Shown here: positions 12,215 to 24,030 of the stretch, in pieces
How positions within the stretch are numbered: position 1 is the stretch's first letter
How the letters are laid out: each line of letters begins with the position of its first letter
Assembly (NCBI GenBank): GCA_963930645.1
Contig: OZ005651.1
Span: 333,530,705 to 333,594,704 of the forward strand
Reading direction: 5' to 3'
DNA length: 64,000 nucleotides
Source of the DNA: Salticus scenicus
Taxonomy: Eukaryota > Arthropoda > Arachnida > Araneae > Salticidae
Notes under the pieces: model-generated
Databases searched by the model: none
Seen by the model: only the letters and a program-made list of their open reading frames with translations
Told to the model about the DNA's origin: nothing
Position numbers and translations under genes: made by a program

Positions 12215-12336
12215 ACGTAAAAACATTCTGATAAAAATCAGGAAACGTCTGTAGCTTTCTTTCTGAAAATTTTTGTTTCCTAAATTTCAAAGATTTACTA
12301 TAAAATCACATCTCAATCTATCAATATATATATATA

Positions 12337-12367
<31 letters not shown>

Positions 12368-12972
12368 GGTTAAAATCTGCAATCTATGTTATAGATTTTA
12401 TCTGGTGAGGACATATTTTTTTGTTTTGTTTACGGAAAACTCAATATCAAAACAGAATTGTGCCCTCCGTGGACGAGTGGCTATGTCATGTCACCACACT
12501 GCTAATCGCCTTCGAGCGTAGGAGAGCGGGTTCGATTCCCACGCTGGCCCTGGGTGTCTTTTCATTCCATTTCTTCGTATTGTAATTCTGTCATGTGCTG
12601 TCTGTCTTTATCTGACGAAGATTTACAAGCGGACTACAAGTCAATATACAAATCTTATGTATATATGTTATCAATAAACAATAAACAAAACAGGATTGGG
12701 AAGTGATACGTCATACAGTGAATCGTGGTTTCGTGGCTTTGAGTTAAAATCTTTGTCTACTGCGCGGTGAGCTCTACTTTGATCCTGTCTGGTCGATCGG
12801 GAAAGTTTATTTAATGTGAGTTATTTTTTACCATGTGCGCCACATAAAAAAAATAAAAAAAATCTGTTTGTACAAATACTTTCTGTATTGTTCGGTTACG
12901 AAATATTTCTCGTAACTTTTGCTGCCGTAAATTTTCTATAAAATAACAGTTTTTTTAAATATATATACAGTG
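12215..12972 (-). repeat. CACTGTAAAA-ended repeat R1, copy b (interrupted by a SINE)
   Basis: Inverted copy of 9048-9775. Matching landmarks in the same order are GATTTTATCTGGTGAGG, TTTACGGAAAACT, CAGGATTGGGAA, GTGGCTTT, GTCTACTGCG and GATCCTGTCTGG. The right end is TACAGTG at about 12972. A (TA)n-(TAT)n microsatellite (12324-12365) and the SINE at 12461-12686 are later additions absent from copy a. Confidence 0.6.
12461..12686 (+). mobile_element. tRNA-Ser-derived SINE
   Basis: The head (about 12461-12550) resembles a tRNA: GGACGAGTGGCTATG as box A region, CACTGCTAATCG with GCT in the anticodon position, a longer variable arm, and a perfect box B GGTTCGATTCC (12529-12539). The long variable arm and GCT point to tRNA-Ser(GCT) ancestry. 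A tRNA-unrelated body follows and ends in a CAATAAACAATAAAC tail. The insertion is flanked by AAAACAGAATTG (12449-12460) and AAAACAGGATTG (12687-12698), a 12 bp target duplication with one mismatch. The uninterrupted R1 copy at 9.3 kb confirms that the SINE is the insert. Confidence 0.8.
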
Positions 12973-13149
12973 TACTTACTCATGTTTCCAACATACAATA
13001 CAAAAGTTATATTGCATTGAGATTTTTCCTCTTCGGGTGTATATATAATAAATTAAACATATTAAAAAGTTGAATAATTAATTAAACAAATTAATAATTT
13101 TTTCTTTTGTTTTACAGAAAATTTTCTGGTTTGCTGTACAAAATATTTG

Positions 13150-13345
13150 TTAAGGAAAGAAATTTTTTAAAAACGTTCCTACAGGAAATCTCTGTTTTCT
13201 AAAACTACAGAAATTTACTGTAAAACTATATCTCAGTTTGTTTAAAGACATATTTTTTCTGTGAACAAATAAAATCTGTAACTATTGATACAGATTTAAT
13301 CTTGTGCTACACATTTTTTCTGTTTTGTATACGGAAAAGTTGGAT
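13150..13345 (-). repeat. R1 repeat fragment, copy c
   Basis: Shares the sequence of words TCTGTTTTCTAAA, ATCTCAGTTTG, AAATCTGTAACTATTG and TTCTGTTTTGTATACGGAAAA with R1 copies a and b. Only part of the element is present. It lies about 180 bp from copy b in the same orientation. Confidence 0.5.
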
Positions 13346-13585
13346 TAAAGCAGCAGCAAATTACTTGGTACCTTAACAGAATATCTCATCCATTAATTAT
13401 CATTATGCTTTTCTTTCAAAAACTATTAAAATTTTTGGAATATACAAAATTGAAATGGAAATGTTAATAATTATTTTGATAAATAGAACAGACTTTAGGT
13501 AGAACTGACAGAAGAGGTTATTTTTTGAACTTTCGGAGCGTCAACTTAAAAAATATATTAGAAATATTTTTCTTTCTTTCTTTCT

Positions 13586-13612
13586 TAAAAAAAAAAAAAA
13601 AAAAAAAAAAAA
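13586..13612. repeat. Poly(A) tract after CTTT repeats
   Basis: TTTCTTTCTTTCTTTCTT runs directly into an A tract of about 26. Confidence 0.8.
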
Positions 13613-13789
13613 CTATACAAATAAAGAATGTAAATAATAAGAAATCAGAATTTTATATAAAGTTTTAAGGATTTAAAAAAAAAAGAAAAAAGTGAACAAA
13701 TAAGGATTTAACTAATCTCTAAAAATATGCTGCTTTTTCTTCCAAGAATTCCGTTGATAGTGATAATTGATTGTGAAATAGAATCCTGC

Positions 13790-13925
13790 ACGAGAAGTGA
13801 ACCCGACAAGTAAATTATATATCAACCCGAACCTGAGAAAAAATTTTAACCGACCCGAACCCACATTAGAAAATTTTGACGACCCGCACCCGACCCGAAC
13901 CTGATTTCTTTATACCCGAACCCGA
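13790..13925. repeat. Degenerate CCCGAAC / CCGACCCGAAC array
   Basis: At least eight words of the type CCCGAAC, CCCGACC or CCGACCCGAACC are spread over 135 bp. GGGTTCGGGTCGG arrays like this occur near the ends of some hAT-type transposons. CCTGCACGAG at the left edge could be such an end, but no partner was found. Confidence 0.5.
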
Positions 13926-14100
13926 ACCGAAATCCGAATATAAATGAAAATGAATAATTCATCTGAAAATCATGCAAAACATTTTAAAATTATAAAATAA
14001 ATTGTAAAATCATTTTAAAAAGAATTTAAAATGTTATTACTAATACACTAAGTTAAAAATTTAAGATTATAAAAAATAGATTTATAATAATTTAACTATT

Positions 14101-14319
14101 TACAGTCGCCAGCAAAATTGTTGATGCACACATCCATATTTTTCATATTTTGTTATTTAGTTTGATCGCTAATTTTTATCATCAATTTACTTTTTTTATA
14201 AACAACATAAAGAGTAGGATCATAACTCAACAAATATTTACTTAACAAAACAGTATTAGATGCACATTTCTAAAACACAAATTATTACTAGTGCTTCAAT
14301 AATTTTGCTGCCGACTGTA
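14101..14319. mobile_element. TACAGTCGG-family MITE (copy B)
   Basis: 219 bp between TACAGTCGCCAGCAAAATTG and the inverted end ATTTTGCTGCCGACTGTA. The core is the inverse of copy A (AAATATTTACTTAACAAAAC). Both ends start with TA and no coding sequence is present. Confidence 0.75.
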
Positions 14320-17042
14320 TGTGTGATGTGTATTTCAAGAAGTGTTCAAAAATGAAGTTTTAAGTTAAGCGTTTGTAGTTTATTCTTTAACGCTTATCTT
14401 TAACACACAAAAATATAAAAATAATACAATTCTGCAGACGCCTGTTAAACGGTCGTTCTCATCTAAATCTACACACATTTCAAGAACTTCTTTAAAACAT
14501 GTGCAAGAGAAAAAATATTAATTATTAGTTTAAGTTCACAGTCTATTTCAAAAGGATGTGAGTAATTAAAATACATGAATTACACATCTGATTATTCTCG
14601 GAGAGGGAGCTTGGTTTTTACAGCTCTATTCTAAATAACAATAATAGTGTTTGATGGTTTTTGTTAATTGTTTCAGTGCGATATGACTGTTTATTTTACT
14701 ATAATAAATTGGGAAAGCATATATTCGTTATGGGTATATATATATAGCAAATAAATTTCTGCTTATTAAAGTATTTTTTTTTTTTTTATTACGCTATTTC
14801 TTCATTCTTAAAAGAGAAATTGGACATTAAATAGCATTTCGCTAAATTTAATAATAATAGTACGTTTAATTTTGCTAAGTAGTTATGAAGCAGAATTATC
14901 GAAGTAAGTTAATAATGCATATTAATATTATTAACTTAACAGTATTTCTGCATATTAATATTACTAATTTAGCAGTACTTTAAATACTTCTTGAATGAAA
15001 TATTACTGTATAAAGTCAAATAATTCTTTTATTTTTTTAACATTTTATAATTTAAGTGTTATTAAACCTGATTTAATAACTAATGAAATTTGGGGTTAAA
15101 GGTTTGAAAGCTAAAAATGTTATAAGTATTTTTATTTTAAAATCAAAGCACAAAATGAAAAGGATTTTGGTTGAAAGAATCCACTTGAAAAGGCATATTT
15201 CATCCTCACAGGACTACAATTCAAATCGTGCAGTAGCATTATTTGGTTACATTCTTTATAAAATAACTTGTAGTTTGTATGCTGGCAACGCTGTTTTTAC
15301 GCAAAGAAGTCTCTTAAAAAGAACGAATTTAATTGAACTAATGCAATTTTAGATCAGCCCTCCTTAATAATCCAAACACTTAAAATTTACAATTTATGGA
15401 AAGGCATGTGGAAATTTATCCATGTTTGCAATAGACTACTTAAAAAAAAAAAAAAAAATCATGTAGCTTTAAGTTAAAGCTAATTGTCGCACAAAAAACT
15501 TTCTAATGGGCATTACCAGATGGTTCTAATTTACTATGAATGCCGGTACAAATTCCAAACAGTACGGTGGCTGCAACAAAAACGTTTCTTTAGGATAAAA
15601 ATATATTTAAAAAGGCTTGAAATATAAACGATTTCATAGTAAGATGGAAATTTATAACTGCTTTTGTATTCCAAAAATGAAACAGTATTTTGTTGAAAGA
15701 TAAATTTTCATAGAAAAGATTCATGGGGTATCAGTGATTTATGAAATAACTAAGTGGAGCTGTGTTTGCAGATATAAATAAAAGGACACAAAATTGTTAA
15801 GAAAATGAAAAAAGAAAAGTATTGTGTAAACAGGTTATTACGATCTTTAAATTTCCTTAATTTTTTTTTTTACCACTAATTTTGTATAACTAATTTTGTT
15901 ATAAATTTACAAAACTATTTGGTGCAGTGGACCTTGTGGCAATAAAAGTCAACCAACATGTTATATATAACTATAAATTTATCCCTTAAAAATATTTGTG
16001 GAAGAGTCCTTTAAACAAAGAGTGTGTAAGAACTAAAACATTTCTATTTAAGGCAGTGTAAGGTTTGAAATGTAATATTTAATACAAAAAATAAAAGAAA
16101 TTCTAAAGGAACAATAGTTGCTAGCATTAAAGTTTAGGGCTCTTTAATATTTAATTACATATTAAGTAAATCTATTTAAAAAAATATTAAGGAATAAGAT
16201 AAGTGAATGGCATCATAATGAGTAATAATGGTTTATTATTTTGTAAACTTCAAAATTCCTTCATAAGAACTGCTGCAAAACTTCTTCAAAAATAAAGATT
16301 TTTCATATAATTTTGGCTGCTCTTGGGGAAATAAATTTTGCGATATTGAAACATATTTTTGTACAACTATTGACCTGATTGTTTGCGATTTTTGAAAAAT
16401 AGAAGGTGAATCTTGAATTAAAAATTCATGGCCTTTGAGGCATACAATCATTAAATATTGACATTTATTAACTCATTTACTTAAAAATGTTACAATTACA
16501 TTTAATGAGAAATCTTCATACAAATTTATTTGTAATAAAAATTAGCGCCAAATTTTATTTCTAGCTTATAGAAGTTAAGAAAAATCGTCATGAAAACTTT
16601 TTTTTCTAAGATTATTTAACTTCATAAATACAGTCAAAGACCAATTTATTGAACCCAGTTTCATATATTCCTGCCTGATTCTATATTATCGAAAGTTATA
16701 GCTCAAATACTATATAGAAAGTTATAGTATTTGAGCTTGTATGCTATCTATATTTCTTGCAGACGTGTAAAATAAATTATTCATTTTGGAAATGATAACA
16801 AAAGCTTCTTTGGTAATTGTTGATTATGTCTTGCTTCATTTAGTTTCCTTCTTTCTTAATTAGCAAATATTTTTTATTACATCAAGCTACAGATGTCACC
16901 AAACAAAACTAATTTTATAAACATACAAAATACATAAACACCACTGAATTAAACTTCACACATGCAAAATTTCAAATGTTTCTAAATTAATTTGAATTGC
17001 ATTTAAATAAAAATATGAAGTTATACAAAATCTCAGTAGATA

Positions 17043-17081
<39 letters not shown>

Positions 17082-18432
17082 AATTGACGAAGTTCTCATC
17101 ATGATCTAGCAAATCAATACAAAAAGAAGGAGTTACAATACGAACGTTTTTTAATCCTGAACCACAACTGTATATAAAGTAAGAGGAAAGGTAAAATTAC
17201 TTATTTTCAAACATCAACATATGAAAATGTGATATAAAATGAATATTTTACATTGTTCGAATTTTCACTCTCGATAAAAATTAGTTGCATTCTATTCCTT
17301 TCAATGATATTTGTGAAAAATCATTATTATTATTTTTTATTTATTAATTGGTTTTGTTCAAAATACGTAACGAGAGAACTGCAATGATTTTATAATATTT
17401 AGCGTAAGAACTTAAAATTTTCGACATACGTGAGAATCAAAATGCTAATATTTAATTCTCTTAGTTATAAAACAATTTACGAAATTGAGTTGTGTATAAG
17501 TATGAGGAAAGTTAGATAGCAATAGATGAAATGATCATGGGTATTTATCAATTGGAACTAGCAGAGAGAACTTAGCTCAATATACATTTGAGCATATTGA
17601 ATATCATGGTCTTTACAAGCTGTCTAGTCATAAAGAATGATCTGTATAATCAGAACTTTAATTCAAATCTTACATACATCATCAAAATTATATCTTTTAG
17701 GGATTCAGTACAATTGAGATGGCATTCATTGCTGGTATTACCAGTGCAAAGTCGCAGCTATTGTGGTGGGTTGTTATGATTCAACTTTACACCATAAGTA
17801 TAGATTGTTTACGTAAGAAAACACTGAGTGATTTTATAATGGTACATAGGTAGGCACTAATATACCACAACAAATACAGAAAATCAGCTGAGGTCAAAAA
17901 AGGGCTTATCACGTACTCTCTTTCTGAAAGTATTATGAGAACATATTAAGTTATTCAGAAGGTTTTATAGTTAAATCATGTTTTGTGAAGAAATGTGTGT
18001 TGAATGACATAGTATGCATTCTATTTATAATTTATGCTAAAACTCTTTATTCACAGTTCGGTGAAAATGTAACAATTCTTTAAGATTAAGAATTAATCAT
18101 ATTGTTGCACCCCTTACAACCATTTCTCTATAGCTTTGTCTTGAAAATATGGTTTGCAAAATGCAAGTTTTATTTTCCTTGATCTTTTATATTTTGTAGA
18201 ATGCTCCAAGAAGGAAGTATTGTGCAATTCAAACCCTAAAGACCAAAATAAATACTGTTTTACCATAACCGATGATAAAATCCCAGTCCGATCTATAGAG
18301 CTGTCTAGTGAAAATATAGTAACTATTCAAATTAATTTTCCAAAAAACTTTTTTTTTTGCACCTATTTGTATCAGTCTGACATCCTTACAATATTTTATA
18401 TACATTACGAGAATTTCCGTGTATAATCCGCT
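14320..18432. other. Unclassified AT-rich DNA
   Basis: No gene recognised. Minor structures are an imperfect tandem of GCATATTAATATTA words (14.90-14.98 kb), a 15 bp perfect-stem hairpin AGCTCAAATACTATA at 16700-16737, and a TA run near 14735. Open frames of 60-90 codons (15083-15352, 16236-16451, 18154-18426) match no family I know and lack splice or start context. Confidence 0.5.
17042..17079. repeat. (AAT)n microsatellite
   Basis: About twelve AAT/ATA units in an uninterrupted run. Confidence 0.9.
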
Positions 18433-18568
18433 GGCCAGAAAAACCATTTTACACCAGAAAATTTAATTAACAGAAAAGTACTTGTACGAAGAAATGCCTC
18501 GTACAAATATATAGTTTTGTCTATTAACTTAAATTTCTGGGGTAAACTGATTTTCGTGACCTGTGAAT
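18433..18568. repeat. Short foldback / hairpin element
   Basis: TTTACACCAGAAAATTTAAT on the left returns inverted as TTAACTTAAATTTCTGGGGT on the right. The arms are about 55 bp around a loop containing CTTGTACGAAG...CTCGTACAAAT, itself a smaller hairpin. Probably a MITE remnant. Confidence 0.45.
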
Positions 18569-19432
18569 TACATGCAGGAAATTACGGTATATATTTTAGA
18601 TTTAATACATAAAATTCATTATCATTGAACTTAAGCAAGATACAAAATTACATTTAGTTACTCTAAACTAAAGGTATCCATTCAAAATATATCTAATGAA
18701 GCAAAATTACGTATATTACACAAACATTTTACAATTTCTTCAGAATTTCATTTTCAGAAAACAGAAAAATACACATCCCCCCCCCCCCCATTTTATAGTC
18801 ATTGCGTAATCTCTTTAGGATCGCACGTATTTGTGCGTGAAAAAAAAAAGGGCAGTTTTCGTAGAAATTGAAAACGTGCTGCTATAAGCACGATTACGGG
18901 AACAAGTTTACAAAACAATTTAATCTTATGTCTGAAAACATTTATTAGGAATTTACAACTAAATATAAAGAAAGTGTGAATAAAAAACATACATTTAATA
19001 TTAAAATTATTCCGAATTAGAAAAATTAAAAAGTAATTTAATGAGTAATTTTTCTTCTTCTTAAGAAAAATTAGCCGTTGCTGGTCTTTGCTTGGGAAAA
19101 TTATAGCAGAAATCTGGTTTTCTAGGAGACTGCTTAAAATATTTTGATAGGAAACTATAGTTAGAAATTTGATATGATAATTCCATTTGAATTTTCCTTA
19201 TCTGCAGGAAAATTAACTTTCAGTGGTAACCGGTACTCTGTCCTGGACAAACAAATAAGAAATATAATTATTTGAAAACAAACCTCTGTATCTACACTAA
19301 GAGTGATTTTTACAATGCGACCGATTGAACTCGATTATCTAGGTACTGTAATCAAGGAAAGAAAAATATCAGTTCGCTCATGTTCAGTCACCTATCAATC
19401 TCAGTCAACCAACGACTCTTACCGGTCCTAAC

Positions 19433-19442
19433 TATATAAATA
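19433..19442 (+). promoter_or_regulatory. Candidate TATA box in a less AT-rich segment
   Basis: TATATAAATA followed about 30 bp later by TCTGAGCGCAACGG, inside a 340 bp segment with higher complexity than its flanks. In such AT-rich DNA TATA words arise by chance, and no coding exon follows, so this is weak. Confidence 0.15.
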
Positions 19443-19784
19443 GTTTAATGTTTCTGAGCGCAACGGAGTAATATTTACACATACATTGTTATATCATTAG
19501 TTATTTTGTTGCTGTGCAAAATTAGATTGCTAGCGTATGACTGTAAAGAAACAACTTTTAGATTTTTTTTCCATATATTTTTTCAAGCTAGTTATAAGAT
19601 ATATTTTAATTATTAGACTAGATTGCCCTTCATAGTTTTAAACTTCAGTTTAAAATATTAACTTGATTTTTTTTTTTTCTGAATGGCTATTTAGACTGTT
19701 GTTTTAATCAGCATTTGATTTATTAAAAAAATAATAATAATAATCTGAAATATCAGCTATAATTTTAATCGAAAATATTTATCA

Positions 19785-19866
19785 TTCATATAAATCATGA
19801 TTATCATCAATGAAAATAGTTAATTTTCATATAAATCATGATTATCACCAATGAAAATAGTTAAAT
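19785..19866. repeat. 41 bp tandem duplication
   Basis: Two head-to-tail copies of a unit starting TTCATATAAATCATGATTAT, differing at about two positions. Confidence 0.85.
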
Positions 19867-20870
19867 TTCCTATAAATATACATGTATGGGGAAATAGAAT
19901 AAGTTTAAATTCTTTAAATGTATGCTTCCTCTAAAAGTATGAAACAAACACTGCATTTTTGCATTAATTCTCCTTTTCTTAAAATTTTCACTTTAAGAAA
20001 TGTCAATGTAAATAATTTAAACTTCCGCTAGCAATAAATGTAATGTTTAACTAAAAAATTTAAATATAATCGTAAAAATTGTAGTCCTTAGCATCCTAAG
20101 AGTAAATATTATATTAGCGAACAAATTTTGTAATCCCTATAAGAAGAATAATTACCCATCTAAATTATGCTGTAATGTAAAAGAAAAAAACTGTGAATTA
20201 CGAAACAAGAAATTGTTGCACGAAAGACTTGACGTATTTATAAACATTCCGATAAATGATATGACAGTAATGTAGTGTGTAAAATTGCGTTGTATTTGGT
20301 ATTTTATTACGGTCATTATCATTGAGATAAAACACCATCATTAAATATAATGTGTAATTATAGCCAGAAAACAATGCTACTTGCTTAGGATCTCATTGCA
20401 AAAACAACTTATTTTTTTCATTCTTATATAATAAGCTTTATCTTGCGTTGTTAACAGATGGAAATATTTTTTTTACAGAGGAATACCTAGACTTAATAAT
20501 AATTGAAACTATTTTTCCTGCTAATTTCAATTAGTATCTCAAAGGGAAAAAAAAATTCGTTTAAATTGTTTAATAATTAGAATTGTATTTTTGCTAAAAA
20601 TTGAATAAAGCTCTAAAGAGTTACTTTATAAAAGTAATTGATTAAAGTTTCATTTATTTGTAATTAATCACTAATGTTGTTAAACTGGCGAATGCAATAA
20701 TATTAAATACATATTAAGAAATAATAAATTTCCTATTGCTAGATTTAAATACTATAATTTTAGAGTGTAAATAAGTATCAAACGATTATATTTCAAACAC
20801 GTATTTTTAGAATTATTGGAATTACCATGTAATGATTAATATAAACTTTATAATACATAAGTTTTTAAAT

Positions 20871-20901
<31 letters not shown>

Positions 20902-21540
20902 AAACAGTAAAACTATAAAAAAGTATTGAAATATTTTTTTCTGTACAACATTTAAAACCTTCAATTATAAAATTAGATTATGCGTACAAAATAATATTAA
21001 TAGTTTAAATTGGATTGAGTATAGATTTAAATCAATTCTTTTAATAACAAGGTTAAATTTTCTACAAGCATCCTCTAAGTTTAACATCATTATATATAAA
21101 ACAATTTAAAACAATATAGTGGTAGTTTTATACAGGCATTATTAAATTTTTACAAAAAACTAATAGAAGTAAAAGCAAAAAGCTTAAAACAGGTTAAATG
21201 GTTACTTCAAATGAATGACCGTTTATTTTTATATATTTCATTAAAAGCAAAGAACGCAGAAGCAATGGAATATAAAACGTTGGTATAGTTTTTATGAACC
21301 TCGGAATTATTAATCGTGAAATTCAAAGAAATACATTGGCAATTTTAAAACTGTATTTAATTGAATAAAAATTTAAAATAACATTTAATATTAAATATTA
21401 GGCTAATAATTATATTTAAAATGAGAAAATATAATATCAGGTTTTATTTAAGCACCACATTATTTTAGCGCCAGAAAATCTTAATTCATGTACAAATCAA
21501 CAAAGTAATCTGCTAATGAGTAGATGAATCAGTCGAATCA

Positions 21541-21758
21541 TTCAGTCGGTAACAAAAGTCTCCGAACACTAGCAAAAATTCCTATGCAAAAAAAAGTACA
21601 CTTAATAAAGTTTTGTTAAATGAATCCTTGTCGAATCCTGTTCTTAGTCAGTCTAAAAACAGGATTCGTCAAGGATTTATTTAACAAAAGTGTATTAAGT
21701 GTACTTTTTTTATATAGGAATTTTTGATAGTGTTCGGAGACTTTTGTTACCGACTGTA
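21541..21758. mobile_element. Palindromic TACAGTCGG-type MITE (copy C)
   Basis: 218 bp and nearly fully palindromic. It runs from TTCAGTCGGTAACAAAAGTC to the inverted GACTTTTGTTACCGACTGTA. The arms carry CTCCGAACACTAG, AGTACACTTAATA and CTTGTCGAATCCTG with their complements. A near-identical copy lies at 45687-45905. The core GTTTTGTTAAATGAATCCTT resembles that of copies A, B and D, so the two MITE families share ancestry. Its right TA (21757-21758) is also the left flank of the mariner that follows. Confidence 0.8.
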
Positions 21759-22689
21759 CGTGGGGTGTTCAAAAAGTATCGAATTTTATTTTTTCTCGCA
21801 TAAATAAATGAAGCGAGAGAGACTTTCTACAGTGTAGATGTAGATGGGACACTCATACGTAATCGTGAATATTTTATCCTCCGCAGAAAGCGTCAGTAGC
21901 TGGCAGACGGCCTATAAGTGAAGACGCGTGGTGAGCGGTCATCGGATTTTAGTTTTTGTAAAATGAGAGAAAAACTTGAACATCGATATTGCATCAAATT
22001 TTACCAAAAGCTTGACGATACCCAAGCGGAAACCATTCGTAAGATTCAACAGGCTTTCAGGACGATGACACCTTGCACATAAAAGAGTGGTATAAACGCT
22101 TCTAAGGTGGCCGTACACCAGTGGACGTGTTGACCGTTTTCCTTGACTTCCGCTGTGTGGTACCTCATGAGTACGCACCACAAGGCCTAACTATCACAAA
22201 GGAGTACTAACAGAAGTTCCTAAGCCGCCTTCGTGATGCTGTGTGGCGCAAACGACTGGATTTGTGGGCAGTGAAAACTTGGAAACCCCATCATGGTAAC
22301 GCGTCTGTCCATTCTGCGCATTTGATTTACACTTTCATCGCCAAACACAACATTCCTGTGGTTCATCAGTCTCCCTACTCACCCGACATAGACATTACTC
22401 CCTGTGATTTTTGGCTACTTCCAAATCTAAAAATTTCGCTAGAAGGGTCCCGAATTCAGTCAAGAGAAGATACCACGCGGAACGAGACGCCACGTTTGAT
22501 CACCATTCCAAAAACTGCACTACCCAGATGTTTCCAGCAATGACAAAAAAAAAAAAAAAAAAAAAAAAACTTGGAGAAGTGTGTGTATTATCAAGGTGAT
22601 TACTTTGAAGGGGATTAATGTTTTGGATTTCTAAATCAATAAATGTATTTTTACTAACTAAAGGTTCGATAATTTTTTAACACAACACT
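21759..22689 (+). mobile_element. Decayed mariner-like element
   Basis: The left terminus CGTGGGGTGTTCAAAAAGTA follows a TA. The right terminus is the inverse of AGTGTTGTGTTAAAAAATTA and is followed by TA at 22690-22691. The ATCGAA word just inside each end is also conserved. Between them lies a broken transposase (21963-22618) with a large central deletion. The size, about 930 bp against about 1.3 kb for intact mariners, agrees with internal loss. Confidence 0.75.
21963..22618 (+). pseudogene. Mariner transposase pseudogene
   Basis: Mariner transposases cut and paste their element at TA sites using an N-terminal paired helix-turn-helix and a C-terminal DD34D catalytic domain. Here the ATG at 21963 opens with MREKLEHRYCIKFYQKL, the start of the first helix-turn-helix. 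The frame then shifts, and EWYKRF followed by a stop shows the continuation in another frame. The middle of the protein is missing. From about 22230 the C-terminal part reads in one frame: LDLWAVKTW, HHGNASVHSA, IPVVHQSPYSPD, TPCDFWLLPN. The catalytic aspartate of the usual HHDNAP motif is glycine, and two extra residues precede CDFW. A stop and a poly(A) run of about 25 (22543-22569) interrupt the end, after which YYQGDYFEGD and TAA close the frame. It is non-functional. Confidence 0.85.
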
Positions 22690-22691
22690 TA

Positions 22692-23999
22692 TGTACATAA
22701 AATTATGAATTGAACTATTAATAAATTGGCAAATTAATTCATGAACTCAACAAACAATTATCGATACAAATTTGTGTGTGTGCATTAGAAAAACACTAGG
22801 TTATGATGCGCATACAAATTGCATACTTTCATACATATGATTTTCATTTTATGTTTAAATATGTAGAATATAGCCTTTCACATAGTAATTTTAAATGTAA
22901 CTCATTCACTATCTTCTCGCGTTTTGTACAACAACTTTTTGAGACATGCTTTAAAAAAATGCCACTCTTAATTGGTAATCCTAAATTAAGCGATTCTGAA
23001 TAATTAGAATAATTTATAAATTCTTACAGACGTGATTTTCAGTTAAAAATTGGTACCTGTTGGTAAAGTAGAACTAAAATAATTTTTACTCTATTTTACG
23101 TCTAATAAAAACGTCTTCCGAAAACAGCTTTGAAAATATTATTTCAATAACAATTAATATAGACTCACATTGACTTAATTGATAGCTGGAAAATAAAATT
23201 TAGAGAAACCAAAGCTAAAAATGAGCGTGAAAAGTTTATCCCTATATAACTCTACCGATCGTTAGACTACCGAAATAACCGAAATAACTTCGGGGGCTTC
23301 ATTATTGCATTTAAGCTTCCGCGAAATTGCGATGTATGGTTAATATGCTGTATTGATCGCCTTCCAGCAAAAATATTGTTAGTGACTAGGTGACAAGATT
23401 GTTATCTACTGCTAAATTCTTTATTACACGAGGTTATTAACCGTGCTTATATGGTTGTTTCTTGTGTGAATGTAAAAGCCATATCTGAACTAGAACAAAT
23501 ATCTGCTTAATGAACCTTATTGATTATGTATTTTAAGACGGTTAATACATTTTTGGGATTTACGAGGGTAATTCTTTCATTTTATACTCAGCTTAAATTA
23601 GATCACTGTACATTAAGCACGCTTCAGTAAACGTTCAGTAAAGTTATAACTAGTTTTTTTTTATTTTATTTATTTATTTTTTTTTTTTTTAGTATCTGTT
23701 CAAAGTAAAGAAATTGTGTTGACACAAATAATTTGAATGGTGATATTAAAAATAATATTGTAATAATTCGTTTTAAATATAATTTTTATTTTGGAGAAAT
23801 CTTTATTTGTATATCGCTTTATTTTTGTAGTATCTTTAATTAAATAAAAGTTCATTCTTTAAATATCTGTTACTAGGAACATAATTTATTTGTTAAAAGG
23901 AACTATGCTTGTTAAATTTAAATATTAATTTTTTTTTGTCTGTTTCTAACTTTTAGTAAATAAAAACAAGGTTATCCAATTAAAAAAAAAGTTATTAAA

Positions 24000-24030
<31 letters not shown>

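Larger units (their letters stand above)
18569..21540. other. Unclassified AT-rich DNA
   Basis: No gene recognised. 19.18-19.52 kb is less AT-rich and holds a TATA-like element. Other contents are a C run (18778-18789), a tandem duplication at 19785-19866 and a (TA)n run at about 20872-20896. Confidence 0.45.

Noticed and set aside
12461..12550. Functional tRNA-Ser gene
   Set aside because: The acceptor and D arms are imperfect, it has a SINE body and tail, and it is flanked by a target duplication.
15083..15352. 89-codon frame
   Set aside because: AT-rich random-looking composition, no domain, no flanking exons.
16236..16451. 71-codon minus-strand frame
   Set aside because: Better amino-acid mix than most, but I recognise no family and there is no support from context.
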